From positions 1 through 26,519 of the forward strand of contig JAVBNE010000077.1 of assembly GCA_031551755.1 (NCBI GenBank): a stretch of DNA of 26,519 nt, read 5' to 3'. The notes beneath the pieces are model-generated. The model made no database searches. It saw only the letters and a list, made by a program, of their open reading frames with translations, and was not told where the DNA came from. The translations under genes were made by a program, and so were the position numbers. Below, piece by piece: positions 5,584-14,247 of the stretch. The DNA is from JAVBMU01 sp031551755 (GTDB lineage: Bacteria; Actinomycetota; Actinomycetes; Actinomycetales; Cellulomonadaceae). How positions within the stretch are numbered: the stretch's first letter is position 1; each line of letters starts with the position of its first letter.

Positions 5584-7117
5584 CGAGCGGGAACAAGATC
5601 GTCTCGCGGATACCCAGGCCCGTGAGCGCCATCAGCAACCGGTCGATGCCCATACCCATCCCCCCTGATGGCGGCATCGCGTACTCCATGGCGGTGAGGA
5701 AGTCCTCGTCCAGCTGCATCGCTTCTTCATCCCCGGCGGCTCCTAGTCGTGCTTGGTCTTCGAAGCGTTCCCGCTGGACAACGGGGTCGACGAGTTCGGA
5801 ATATCCGGTGGCCAACTCAAATCCGCGGACATACAGATCCCACTTCTCGACGACCCCTTCTGTGGCCCGATGGGCGCGGGTCAAGGGCGAGGTCTCGACC
5901 GGGAAGTCCCGGACGAATGTCGGTGCACTCAAGTGGTCGCCGACCAGATGCTCCCACAGCGATTCCACGAGCTTGCCGTGGCTGGCCTTCTGCGGATCAT
6001 GGCCGAGCTCAAGTCGATCCGCCAGGCTGGACAGTTGCCCGACTGATGTCTGAGGCGTGATCTCTTCACCGAGCTTAGAGGACAGTGAGTCATACATCCG
6101 AAGCTGTACCCATTCACCACCCAGGTCGTACTCCGAACCATCCGCGAGAGTCACGGTGGTGGACCCGAATGCATCCTGTGCGGCTTGCTGCACGAGTTCC
6201 TTCGTCAGCGCACCGATGGTGTCGTAGTCGCCGTATGCCTCGTAGGCCTCGAGCATCGCGAACTCCGGGGAATGCGTCGAATCAGCACCCTCGTTGCGGA
6301 AGTTCCGGTTGATCTCGAAGACGCGTTCCACGCCGCCGACGGCCGCGCGCTTGAGGAACAGTTCCGGCGCGATACGCAAATAGAGGTCGAGGTCGAATGC
6401 GTTCATGTGCGTCGTAAACGGCCGCGCGGCAGCGCCCCCGTGAATCGTCTGAAGCATCGGCGTCTCGACTTCGATGAACCCGCGACCATGCAGGTGATCG
6501 CGCAGCGAGCGGACCACTGCCGACCGCATCCGCACGGTATCCCGGGCGGCTGGCCGGGAAATGAGATCCACGTAACGCTGGCGAACTCGCGACTCCTCGG
6601 ACATCTCCTTGTGGAGCACGGGCAACGGCCGCAGCGACTTGGCCGCCAGCCGCCAGCTGTCCGCGAAGACGCTCAACTCACCGCGACGCGAACAAATGAT
6701 CCGGCCGTGGGCGAAGAGGTGATCCCCCAGGTCCACATCGGCCTTGAAGGCCGCCAGCCGCTCGTCACCGACCGCTGCGGCGCTGAGCATTACCTGGAGA
6801 CGGTTGCCTTCACCGTCCTGGATGGTGACGAAACACAGCTTGCCGGTGTTACGCAGATAGACCACCCGGCCCGCTACCCCGGCAATGTCGTCTGTCTCCT
6901 GACCGAGTTCCAGGTGGCCGTAGTCCGCGCGCACCTGAGCGATGGTGTGCGTCCGCGGGACCCCCACCGGATACGGTTCGACGCCCTCGGCGAGCATGCG
7001 GGCGCGCTTGTCGCGCCGCACTTTCAGCTGCTCGGGCAGATCGTCGGCGACCTCAGAGGGTTGGGGGGACTCGGATGCGGGCACGCCGGTCGGCGGCAAG
7101 GCAGGTGGGACCGTCAC
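5567..7117 (-). CDS. lysS: Lysyl-tRNA synthetase, class II
   Basis: Charges tRNA-Lys in the cytosol. It is 516 residues, the usual length. After a 25-residue variable Pro-rich start comes DDLPEQLKVRRDKRARML, then the OB-fold anticodon domain (about 75-175). The class II core contains motif 2, FEINRNFRNEGADSTHSPEF (about 267-287), and motif 3, GMGMGIDRLLMALTGLG (near the C-terminus, ending ILFPLVKP). GMGMGIDR marks LysRS. It is a plain LysS, without the MprF-like membrane domain of mycobacterial LysX. The GTG at 7117 lacks a Shine-Dalgarno but lies 6 nt after a TAGACT -10, so leaderless translation is likely. The usual actinobacterial neighbour coaX is not present beside it. Confidence 0.96.
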   Translation of the reverse strand: MTVPPALPPTGVPASESPQPSEVADDLPEQLKVRRDKRARMLAEGVEPYPVGVPRTHTIAQVRADYGHLELGQETDDIAGVAGRVVYLRNTGKLCFVTIQDGEGNRLQVMLSAAAVGDERLAAFKADVDLGDHLFAHGRIICSRRGELSVFADSWRLAAKSLRPLPVLHKEMSEESRVRQRYVDLISRPAARDTVRMRSAVVRSLRDHLHGRGFIEVETPMLQTIHGGAAARPFTTHMNAFDLDLYLRIAPELFLKRAAVGGVERVFEINRNFRNEGADSTHSPEFAMLEAYEAYGDYDTIGALTKELVQQAAQDAFGSTTVTLADGSEYDLGGEWVQLRMYDSLSSKLGEEITPQTSVGQLSSLADRLELGHDPQKASHGKLVESLWEHLVGDHLSAPTFVRDFPVETSPLTRAHRATEGVVEKWDLYVRGFELATGYSELVDPVVQRERFEDQARLGAAGDEEAMQLDEDFLTAMEYAMPPSGGMGMGIDRLLMALTGLGIRETILFPLVKPTA

Positions 7118-7129
7118 GCGCCGAGTCTA
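7118..7129 (-). promoter_or_regulatory. -10 element TAGACT, leaderless start for lysS
   Basis: TAGACT (7129-7124, minus) fits the actinobacterial TANNNT -10. Six nucleotides separate it from the GTG at 7117, so transcription should start at or next to the start codon. It follows a hairpin ending the nadC transcript, consistent with an independent promoter. Confidence 0.5.
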
Positions 7130-7141
7130 CCGACGGCGCCA

Positions 7142-7166
7142 GAACGGTTCCGGCGGGAACCCGTTC
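7142..7166 (-). terminator. Hairpin after nadC
   Basis: Arms GAACGGTTCC (7142-7151) and GGAACCCGTTC (7156-7166) pair over 10 bp with one bulged base and a GGCG loop, overlapping the nadC stop codon. There is no U-tract. It separates nadC from the lysS promoter. Confidence 0.5.
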
Positions 7167-8088
7167 AAGCGGGCGAGTCCAAGTCGAGTGCGAGGTCGAG
7201 GATCGGAGCGGAATGCGTCAGGGCGCCGACCGACAGGTAATCCACCCCGGTGGCCGCGACCTCCCGCGCCCGATCCAGGGTGAGATTGCCGGTTGCTTCC
7301 AGCTCGACCCGGCCGGTCTGCGCCTCCCTGGCCCGCACCGCAGCCACCGTACTCGCCAACACCGGGGTCGCCATGTTGTCCAGCAGCAGGAAGTCGGCGC
7401 CGGCATCGAGCGCCTCCATGGCCTGTTCCTGCGTGTCCGCCTCGACCTGGATCAGTACATCAGGGAACCGGTCGCGCACGGCCTGGACCGCCCCCGCCAC
7501 GGAACCGGCGGCCACCACGTGGTTGTCCTTGACCATCGCAACGTCATAGAGGCCCATCCGCTTATTCGTGCCACCCCCCGCGCGGACCGCGTACTTCTCC
7601 AACGCCCGCAGACCCGGCGTGGTCTTGCGGGTGTCGAGCACCTGCGCCCCGGTACCGGCCAGTTCCCGCGCCCAATCCCGGGCGGCGGTGGCCACCCCGG
7701 AGGCACGGCTCGCGAAGTTCAACAGGGTGCGTTCGGCGACCAGGAGCACCTGGATCGGCCCGGTCAACTCGGCCAGCACCTGGCCGGGGTGGACGTCGTC
7801 GCCGTCGCTCGCACGCCAATCAACCATCACACCGGGCAGACCGAGCCGCTCAGCGACCTGGCGCGTGACCTCCTCGGTCAGCACCAACCCGGCCACCACG
7901 CCGTCGGCCCGGGCCATGAGCCGCGCGGTCCCTATCGCCTCCGGCAACACGGTGGCCTGAGTGGTCACATCGCGTCCTGGCTCGGAGCCGAGGTCCTCCG
8001 TCAGGGCTACGGCCACCGCATGGGCGATCCAGTCAGGGTCGAGGCCGGGTTGGACAGCGGAGGGCGCGCGGGAGGCGAGGGTGTTCAC
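7165..8088 (-). CDS. nadC: Nicotinate-nucleotide pyrophosphorylase (quinolinate phosphoribosyltransferase)
   Basis: Converts quinolinate and PRPP to nicotinate mononucleotide in de novo NAD synthesis. It is 307 residues. Features are EDLGSEPGRDVTT (about 31-43), AERTLLNFASRASGVAT (118-134), LDTRKTTPGLRALEKYAVRAG (151-171), GGGTNKRMGLYD (171-182), MVKDNH, and the barrel end ELEATGNLTLDRAREVAATGVDYLSVGALTHS. These cover the substrate-binding Arg/Lys/His residues of the family. The start is GTG 8088, 11 nt after the nadB stop, with GGGGGA upstream. It is the last gene of the DUF3180/PH/pan/nad run. nadA is not in the window. Confidence 0.95.
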   Translation of the reverse strand: MNTLASRAPSAVQPGLDPDWIAHAVAVALTEDLGSEPGRDVTTQATVLPEAIGTARLMARADGVVAGLVLTEEVTRQVAERLGLPGVMVDWRASDGDDVHPGQVLAELTGPIQVLLVAERTLLNFASRASGVATAARDWARELAGTGAQVLDTRKTTPGLRALEKYAVRAGGGTNKRMGLYDVAMVKDNHVVAAGSVAGAVQAVRDRFPDVLIQVEADTQEQAMEALDAGADFLLLDNMATPVLASTVAAVRAREAQTGRVELEATGNLTLDRAREVAATGVDYLSVGALTHSAPILDLALDLDSPA

Positions 8089-8099
8089 GGTCCCCCACG

Positions 8100-9857
8100 T
8101 TAGCCGCCCGCGGGGACCGCCACCGATGCCCGCGCCGGCGCACCGCCCGAATCGCCACCGATGCCGCTCACCGGATTAGTGGCCGCGGCGAGCACGATTT
8201 CGCCGTCGGCGCTCAGATCGATACCGATATGCCGTTCCCAGGCCGGATCGGGTTCGGGGAAGTCAGTCCGGTAATGCCCGCCGCGGCTCTCCTCGCGCAT
8301 GGCCGCCGCAGCCGTCAGCGCCGTGGCCACCTGATGGATGTTGGTCGTCTCCCATTCAGCCGCCTGAGGCTGTGCGACGACATCCTTGGCCACGTGGGCA
8401 TCCGTACGGATGGCAGCCAACTTGCGCGCCGCCGTGGCCAGCCCTTCGGCATCGCGGATCACCCCAGGGCCGGCTGAGGCGATGGTCTGGATACGCGACC
8501 GGGCGGCGGCGGGGACCAATCCCGCCGGACCGGGGCGGTCCACCGGCTCGCGGCTGGAAAGCTCGCCGGTCGATACACGCTCGGCGACGTCATGAGCGGC
8601 CCGGTGGGCGAAGACCAGGCCCTCCAACAGGGAGTTCGAGGCCAGCCGGTTCGCCCCGTGCACCCCGGTGCATGCCACCTCGCCCACGCCGTAGAGCCCG
8701 GTGAGGGTCGAGCGACCCACGAGGTCGGTCACCACACCGCCGGAGTAGTAGTGCTGGGCCGGTGCCACCGGAATCGGGTCCGTCGTGAAGTCGATGCCGT
8801 GGTCGAGCAGGCGATCGTTGATCGTCGGGAACCGCTTGCGCAGGAAGTCAGCGCCCAGATGCCGCGCGTCGAGCAGCACGTGATCCGAACCGGTGGCCGC
8901 CATCTGCCGCACGATGGCATGCGCGACGACGTCACGCGGCGCCAACTCGGCCATGGGGTGCACCTCGGTCATGAACCGGACACCGTCGGTGTCCAGCAGG
9001 ATCGCGCCCTCGCCCCGCACCGCCTCGGAGATCAGCGGCAGCTGCCCCTTGGCCCCCAGGCCCAGCCACAACACGGTCGGGTGGAACTGGACGAATTCCA
9101 GGTCCGCGAGCCGCGCACCGGCCCGCAGCGCCGCCGCGATGCCGTCGCCCGTGGCCTGAGGCGGGTTCGTCGACGACCGGAAGACCTGACCGATCCCGCC
9201 CGTTGCGAGGATCACTGCGCTGGCGAGGGCGGCACCCACACCGTCGCGGGTCCCCTCGCCGACCACGTGCAGAGTGACCCCGCAAGCGACGGGTTCGCCG
9301 TCGTCGCCGGGGGCGGTCAGCACATCGAGCACCAGGGCGTTCTCGATCACCTCGATACCCGGGTCGGTACGGACCGCCTCCAGCCGGGCCACCAGGGCCC
9401 GCGAGATCTCCGCCCCGGTCGCATCCCCGCCCGCATGCACGATGCGGTCGGCGTGGTGACCGCCCTCGCGGGTCAGGGCGACGCCCCCACCGGGGGCCAG
9501 GTCGAAGTTCGCGCCACCGGCCATCAACTCGCGAACGCGCGCGGGACCGTCGTTGACCAGCACCTCCACCGCCGCGCGGTCACAGAGTCCACCCCCGGCG
9601 ACAAGGGTGTCGGCCAGGTGTGCATCCGGCGAGTCACTGGGGTCCAAGGCGGCCGCGATGCCACCCTGCGCCCACACCGTCGACCCCGAGGACAGCTCAC
9701 CCTTGGTGACCAGCAAGACCCGGGGCACCCGGGTGCGCAGTTCCAGTGCGGCCGTGAGCCCGGCGATACCCGAGCCGACGACAACGGCATCCGCCCGCGT
9801 CGTCCACCCCGGTGCGGGCGCCGCTAACCGCCGGGCGAGGCGCAACTGCTCGCTCAT
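8100..9857 (-). CDS. nadB: L-aspartate oxidase
   Basis: FAD enzyme making iminoaspartate from L-aspartate, the first step of de novo NAD synthesis. It is 585 residues. The dinucleotide motif ADAVVVGSGIAGLTAALEL lies near residues 22-40. It is followed by SSGSTVWAQGGIAAALDPSDS, ALTREGGHHADRIVHAGGDATG, the FQFHPT-type segment (EFVQFHPTVL), and PAQHYYSGGVVTDLVGRSTLTGLYGVGEVACTGVHGANRLASNSL, diagnostic of NadB versus fumarate reductase. The C-terminal helical domain is present. The ATG at 9857 overlaps the panD stop as ATGA. Pairing with nadC but without nadA means quinolinate synthase must be encoded elsewhere. Confidence 0.95.
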   Translation of the reverse strand: MSEQLRLARRLAAPAPGWTTRADAVVVGSGIAGLTAALELRTRVPRVLLVTKGELSSGSTVWAQGGIAAALDPSDSPDAHLADTLVAGGGLCDRAAVEVLVNDGPARVRELMAGGANFDLAPGGGVALTREGGHHADRIVHAGGDATGAEISRALVARLEAVRTDPGIEVIENALVLDVLTAPGDDGEPVACGVTLHVVGEGTRDGVGAALASAVILATGGIGQVFRSSTNPPQATGDGIAAALRAGARLADLEFVQFHPTVLWLGLGAKGQLPLISEAVRGEGAILLDTDGVRFMTEVHPMAELAPRDVVAHAIVRQMAATGSDHVLLDARHLGADFLRKRFPTINDRLLDHGIDFTTDPIPVAPAQHYYSGGVVTDLVGRSTLTGLYGVGEVACTGVHGANRLASNSLLEGLVFAHRAAHDVAERVSTGELSSREPVDRPGPAGLVPAAARSRIQTIASAGPGVIRDAEGLATAARKLAAIRTDAHVAKDVVAQPQAAEWETTNIHQVATALTAAAAMREESRGGHYRTDFPEPDPAWERHIGIDLSADGEIVLAAATNPVSGIGGDSGGAPARASVAVPAGG

Positions 9858-10339
9858 GCGACGGTTCCCGTGGGCAGCACCGCTGAGTTCGGACGCTGCA
9901 ACGGCTCGATCGCGATGCCACTCGCCGCCAAACCGTGGCCTGTGGGCACCAGGCCGGGCTCCTGGCTGAGGTCGATCGCCCGATTGCGCTCGTCCACAAA
10001 GACCACATTCGGCAGGTAGGTCCGGGCATCGGCGTCGGACATCGACCCGTAGGCGATCACGATGACGATGTCCCCGGGGTGGATAAGCCGAGCAGCCGCA
10101 CCGTTGAGGCAGATGTCCCCCGCCCCGCGCTCCCCGGGAATGGCGTAGGTGGTCAGCCGGGCACCGTTGGTCACGTCGACGACGTCCACCTGCTGACCCG
10201 GGTACAGGTCGGCGGCGTCGAGCAGGTCGGCGTCGATCGTGACCGAACCGACGTAATCGGGGTCGGCGCCGGTCACTGTTGCACGATGTATCTTGCCAAT
10301 CATCATGGTGCGTCGCAGGGACGCAGGACGTTCAATCAC
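9854..10339 (-). CDS. panD: Aspartate 1-decarboxylase proenzyme
   Basis: Decarboxylates L-aspartate to beta-alanine for pantothenate. It is a pyruvoyl enzyme that cleaves itself. The self-cleavage site is in DYVGSVTIDADLLDAADL: Gly31-Ser32 when counted from the GTG. Also present are KIHRATVT, GARLTTYAIPGERGAGDICLNGAAA, HPGDIVIVIAYGSM and NVVFVDERN. At 161 residues it is slightly longer than the usual 125-140. I use the GTG at 10339 because a strong AAGGAG sits 7 nt upstream and the GTG overlaps the panC stop as GTGA. The ATG pair at 10306/10303 has no ribosome-binding site. This leaves an 11-residue basic N-terminal extension. Confidence 0.93.
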   Translation of the reverse strand: MIERPASLRRTMMIGKIHRATVTGADPDYVGSVTIDADLLDAADLYPGQQVDVVDVTNGARLTTYAIPGERGAGDICLNGAAARLIHPGDIVIVIAYGSMSDADARTYLPNVVFVDERNRAIDLSQEPGLVPTGHGLAASGIAIEPLQRPNSAVLPTGTVA

Positions 10340-11217
10340 CAGTCTTCTCCTTGCCCCGATGGCCAGCCGATGGCTGCGTTGTCGATCAAGCGCGTCTTCC
10401 CCAACCGCGCGGCGACGAGGAGTAATCCCTGCGCGGGTCCCTGGGGAGGTACCGGCTGACCTGTCTCCGCAACGAGCGTCACGTAGTCAATCACAACACC
10501 GGCAACGCCCTCGAGAGTCCGCCGCGCGGCAACCGTCACATCATCGGCACAAGCGCCCGGGACGGCGGCGGCCTGACCCGCTCGCAAGGCAGCGCTGAGG
10601 GAGACCGCGGCGATCCGCTGTTCCGGGGTCAAATAGGCGTTGCGGGAGGACAGGGCCAGGCCGTCCGGCTCCCGGACGATCGGCACCCCGACGATCCGCA
10701 CGTCCACGTTGAGGTCGCGAACCATCTGCCGGACCGCCATGAGCTGTTGGGCGTCCTTTCGGCCGAAGAACGCCACCGTCGGGCGGGTCAGGTGCAGGAG
10801 TTTGAGCACTACCGTGAGCATGCCGTCGAAATGGCCGGGCCGAATCGCGCCCTCCAGGATCTCCCCGATCGCCCCCGCACTGACCCGCACGACCGGCTCG
10901 CCGTCGGGGTAGAGCACCTCCGGGGCCGGGGCGAAGACCAGGTCGGCGCCCACCCCGGCCAGTTTGGCGACGTCGCCCTCCAGGTCGCGGGGGTAGCGGT
11001 CCAGGTCCTCCCCCACACCGAACTGCAACGGGTTGACGAAGATCGTCACAACGACTTGGCCCACCGAACCGGCCTCGGCACGTGCCCGCCGGACCAGTTC
11101 GAGGTGGCCATCGTGGAGGGCTCCCATCGTCATCACCACGGCACGGGGGCCGTCCGTCAGGGCAGTCGCCAACTCGGCGGTCGTGCGGACCACCATCGGG
11201 GTCGTCAGTTCGCTCAC
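10336..11217 (-). CDS. panC: Pantothenate synthetase (pantoate-beta-alanine ligase)
   Basis: Joins pantoate and beta-alanine with ATP via pantoyl-adenylate. It is 293 residues. The HIGH-like motif is TMGALHDGHLELVRRA (about 30-45). It is followed by IFVNPLQFGVGEDLDRYPR, RPGHFDGMLTVVLKLL, FFGRKDAQQLMAVRQMV (KDAQQ), and the KMSKS-like region REPDGLALSSRNAYL. All are canonical PanC. The start GTG overlaps the upstream DUF2520 gene stop as GTGA (11214-11217). The end overlaps panD. panB is not in the window. Confidence 0.96.
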   Translation of the reverse strand: MSELTTPMVVRTTAELATALTDGPRAVVMTMGALHDGHLELVRRARAEAGSVGQVVVTIFVNPLQFGVGEDLDRYPRDLEGDVAKLAGVGADLVFAPAPEVLYPDGEPVVRVSAGAIGEILEGAIRPGHFDGMLTVVLKLLHLTRPTVAFFGRKDAQQLMAVRQMVRDLNVDVRIVGVPIVREPDGLALSSRNAYLTPEQRIAAVSLSAALRAGQAAAVPGACADDVTVAARRTLEGVAGVVIDYVTLVAETGQPVPPQGPAQGLLLVAARLGKTRLIDNAAIGWPSGQGEDW

Positions 11218-12146
11218 GTAGCTTTGTCCTCCACCACATCGAGTAACGCCTGCGCCTGGCCGGGGTCGATCCGGCCGGCCAGTAATGCCCGGCGGGTCGC
11301 CCCCGCCGACAGATCCCGGTACGACGCCGGCAGATCGGTGGCCCCGGTGTCGACCGCGAGCGCCCCCAGCGCCTCCAAATGCCGAGCGACGGTCGCCACA
11401 TCGCCCCGGGACACCGGGCCGGTCAGCGCCGCGATGGCCCCCGGGCCGCCGTCGTGGTCCGCGGCCCGCGTCGCGCCGTCGAGGGCGGCGGACAGCAGCG
11501 GGTCCAGCACCCGGCCCGGGTGATCGATGCCCACCGCGGCCAGCGCCTGAGCGGCCTGGGCCACGAGCACCACCAGGTGATTCGCGCCGTGCGCCAGGGC
11601 CGCGTGGTACAAGCCACGGTCTGCTTCGTCGACCACCACGGGCTCACCGCCGAGTTCCACGACGAGCGCCTGCCCGATCGGGAGCACGGGGGTGGGCGCG
11701 GTCACCGCGAAGGTGGCGCCCACGAGCCGGGACAGGTCGAGGGAGGTACCGGTGAAGGTCATCGCGGGGTGCACGGCCAGCGGGATGGCTCCTGCCCGTG
11801 CGGCCGGCTCCAGCACCCCGGCGCCATGGCGTCCGCACGTGTGCAGGACGATCTGCCCGGGACGCCAGGTGCCGGTCTCGGCGAGCCCGGAAACCAGCCC
11901 GGGGAGGGCGTCGTCGGGCACGGTGAGCAGCACGAGATCCGCCGCCGCCACGACAGCGGGCACCTCCAGCACCGGCACACCTGGCAGGAGCACCTCGATT
12001 CGTTCCCGGGACTGCGCCGAGATACCACTAGCCCCGACCACCTCATGGCCGACGGCCCGCAGGGCGCTGCCCAAGACCGCGCCGACCCGGCCGGCACCGA
12101 CGACACCCACCGCGAGCCGGCCGGGACGGCCACCCGCAGCGGTCAC
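11214..12146 (-). CDS. Rossmann-like/DUF2520 domain protein, coupled to panC (possible ketopantoate reductase)
   Basis: A 310-residue protein. The N-terminal NAD(P)-binding fold has GVVGAGRVGAVLGSALRAVGH (about 14-34) and DLVLLTVPDDAL. It is followed by HTCGRHGAGVLEPAARAGA and AVHPAMTFTG, and a helical C-terminal DUF2520 domain (ALAHGANHLVVLVAQAAQAL onward). The overall plan is that of ketopantoate reductase and 6-phosphogluconate-type dehydrogenases. No panE is seen in the window. This gene overlaps panC by GTGA and the PH gene upstream by GTGA. The adjacency makes a role in pantoate formation plausible. The family call is solid; the reaction is inference. Confidence 0.85.
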   Translation of the reverse strand: MTAAGGRPGRLAVGVVGAGRVGAVLGSALRAVGHEVVGASGISAQSRERIEVLLPGVPVLEVPAVVAAADLVLLTVPDDALPGLVSGLAETGTWRPGQIVLHTCGRHGAGVLEPAARAGAIPLAVHPAMTFTGTSLDLSRLVGATFAVTAPTPVLPIGQALVVELGGEPVVVDEADRGLYHAALAHGANHLVVLVAQAAQALAAVGIDHPGRVLDPLLSAALDGATRAADHDGGPGAIAALTGPVSRGDVATVARHLEALGALAVDTGATDLPASYRDLSAGATRRALLAGRIDPGQAQALLDVVEDKAT

Positions 12147-13699
12147 CGGGGAACCTCATCGCGGCGCATCCACAGTTCCGGACCCTCCTGGGCGCGGGCC
12201 TGACTCGCGCGGGCGGCCTGGGCGTCCAGCAGAGCGGCGGCGTCGTCTTGGTCGAGGTGGGCCACGGTCGGGGAGATCGGCCCCGGGGTGGAGTGCACCG
12301 CGAAGGTGGCAACCCGGAAGCGGCGCTGCCAAGGCCCTTGGGCTAGCCCCAATGACTGGGTGCGCTCATGCGGCACGATCACCAAGTGGCGCCACAGTCG
12401 CCCGCTGCGCAGGAGCAGGGCCCGCTCGGTCGCGGCGAACCCGATGCGCGGCCACGCGATAGGGTCGAGCCAGGCGACCCGGCGCGGCGCGGTCGTGAAC
12501 CCCGCCGCCGCCTTCGTCCCCGTGAGACCTTCACCGAGCACCAGCCGAGGATCACCCGCACCGAGGTCCGGGAGCACCAACCAGACGGCGGTCAGCACAT
12601 CCTCTCGAGAGCCCACGGGAAGCAGGGTGTTGGTGTTCTGTGTGCCGTCCTCATCGGTGCCGTAGCCGGCGACATTCACCTCGACCCGCCACCAGTCGCG
12701 CAGCCGCCAGAGGACGGGCTGACTCAGCTTGATCGCTTGGACCCGGCCGGGCGGAATCGTCTGAGACCGCGATTCGAGCAGACCATGCCGCAGGCGAATG
12801 CCGTCCGGGGAGATCGCCGACCGGAACCCGAACTCTCCGCTGAAGCGGTTGAAGAGCTGTCCACCGAAACCCAGCAGGGCCGGGATCGCTGGGAAGAGGA
12901 TCCCAGGTTGCCGCGTGCCGATGGCCACGCCGATCATCGCCAGGACGGATACTGCGAGGCCAACCAGGGGGCCGGAGAGGACCAGCGAACCCACCAACCG
13001 GCCGACGGGCACCTCCTGAACCGGTTGCTCCGGGGCCTCTGGGGCCGCGTCGAAAGGCAGCAGGTCCTGGGCCTGGGCCTGGGCGGAACGGTCTGCCAGC
13101 GGTTGCACCGGGTGACCGGTCCGGGCCGGTCCGGCCGCCTCAGAGGTGGGCGCTCCCGAGGCCTCGACGGTGGGTGTCACGCCCTGTGCGCGGGCGAGGC
13201 GCAGGCCGGCCGCACGCGCCAGCAGTTCACGGCGCAAGCGGTTCGCCTCGTCCTCCTTCAGGAAACCCAGCTTGATCGCCGAACCGGATCCCCCCGCCAC
13301 CTCCAGTTTGAGTTCGGCGAGGCCGAAGAACCGCGCGAGCAGGGGCTGGACCACATCGACGGCCTGGAGCCGGTCGAGCCGGGCGTTGCGCTGGGACTTG
13401 AAGAGGATCCCCTGGTGCAGCCGCACCGACTCGGTATCGATGGCGTAGGTGGTCTTCCGCCACGCCAGCGCCGAGTAGCCGAGGCCGATCACACCGATGC
13501 CGAGGACGGGGAGCAGCACCTGCCACCAGCGGCCGTCGGCAAGCAGAGTGTCCCCTTCGGGTAATCCCTCCATCGTCCGCTGCCCGAGGATTACCAGCAG
13601 GATCGCGATCACCGACCAGCCCCGCAGCAGCGGGGTCACGGGGTGCAGTCGCCGCCAGTCCAGCTCGTCGGTCCGCGACGGAGATTCGGTGCCACTCAC
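12143..13699 (-). CDS. Large membrane protein with three bacterial PH (bPH2/DUF304) domains
   Basis: A 518-residue protein. Two N-terminal membrane segments (about 24-40 and 59-79) precede a bPH2 domain (about 80-160) containing TYAIDTESVRLHQGILFKSQRNARLDRLQAVDVVQPLLARFFGLAEL. A Pro/Ala/Gln linker follows (about 172-230), then two more membrane segments (235-260, 264-285). A second bPH2 domain (about 288-372: RSAISPDGIRLRHGLLESRSQTIPPGRVQAIKL) and a third, more diverged one (about 418-490: FAATERALLLRSGRLWRHLVIVPHERTQSL) complete it. It resembles YdbT-type proteins, for which a membrane role is known but no biochemical activity. The GTG start overlaps the next PH gene as GTGA. Confidence 0.85.
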   Translation of the reverse strand: MSGTESPSRTDELDWRRLHPVTPLLRGWSVIAILLVILGQRTMEGLPEGDTLLADGRWWQVLLPVLGIGVIGLGYSALAWRKTTYAIDTESVRLHQGILFKSQRNARLDRLQAVDVVQPLLARFFGLAELKLEVAGGSGSAIKLGFLKEDEANRLRRELLARAAGLRLARAQGVTPTVEASGAPTSEAAGPARTGHPVQPLADRSAQAQAQDLLPFDAAPEAPEQPVQEVPVGRLVGSLVLSGPLVGLAVSVLAMIGVAIGTRQPGILFPAIPALLGFGGQLFNRFSGEFGFRSAISPDGIRLRHGLLESRSQTIPPGRVQAIKLSQPVLWRLRDWWRVEVNVAGYGTDEDGTQNTNTLLPVGSREDVLTAVWLVLPDLGAGDPRLVLGEGLTGTKAAAGFTTAPRRVAWLDPIAWPRIGFAATERALLLRSGRLWRHLVIVPHERTQSLGLAQGPWQRRFRVATFAVHSTPGPISPTVAHLDQDDAAALLDAQAARASQARAQEGPELWMRRDEVPR

Positions 13700-14205
13700 A
13701 GGCCGGCCAGCCTCGCCTCACCGCGCGAGGCCAGGCGGTCCCGCAACCGTTCGGCCTCCGCAGGCACCAGCCCGTCGATGGAGGCGTCCGTCCCTGGCGA
13801 TGCCGTGTGAAGCTGGACCTGGGCGATGCCCAGCTTGCGCGCCACCGGCCCCGCCTGGACATCGACGTATTGCATTCGCCCGTAGGGCACCACCACGAGA
13901 CTGCGAAACATGACGCCCTTGCGGATCAACAGGTCGTCCGCCCGCTCGGCATAGCCGATCGCCCGGACCTGACGGGGGATCAGCAGCCCGATCCACACAG
14001 CAAGTACGAGAAAGACACCGGCGGGGATGTACAGCCACGGCACCGTGAACAGCGCGATCACTACGCAGACCAGCCCGGGCAACGCCAGGCCCAATGCCAC
14101 CCCGGCCAAACGGGCGCCGATGAGCCGCGAGGATACCCTCGACCACTGCACGCCGGGGGGGTCGAAAGGACCCGCGGGGGCGGGCTGAGCGTCGGTCATG
14201 GTCAC
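13696..14205 (-). CDS. Small PH (bPH2/DUF304) domain membrane protein
   Basis: A 169-residue protein (167 if the ATG at 14199 is used). Two adjacent hydrophobic helices form a hairpin (about 32-74: ARLAGVALGLALPGLVCVVI and VPWLYIPAGVFLVLAVWIGLL). One bPH2 domain follows (about 77-157: AIGYAERADDLLIRKGVMFRSLVVVPYGRMQYVDVQAGPVARKLG). It pairs with the larger three-PH protein encoded next to it, the common YdbS/YdbT arrangement, so the two probably form a membrane complex. GGGAG lies 4 nt before the GTG at 14205 and 10 nt before the ATG at 14199, so the start is ambiguous. The start is 43 nt downstream of the DUF3180 stop. Confidence 0.85.
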   Translation of the reverse strand: MTMTDAQPAPAGPFDPPGVQWSRVSSRLIGARLAGVALGLALPGLVCVVIALFTVPWLYIPAGVFLVLAVWIGLLIPRQVRAIGYAERADDLLIRKGVMFRSLVVVPYGRMQYVDVQAGPVARKLGIAQVQLHTASPGTDASIDGLVPAEAERLRDRLASRGEARLAGL

Positions 14206-14247
14206 GATTCTCCCATCGCGGGGGTCAACAGGTCGCCGGAACGTCGA

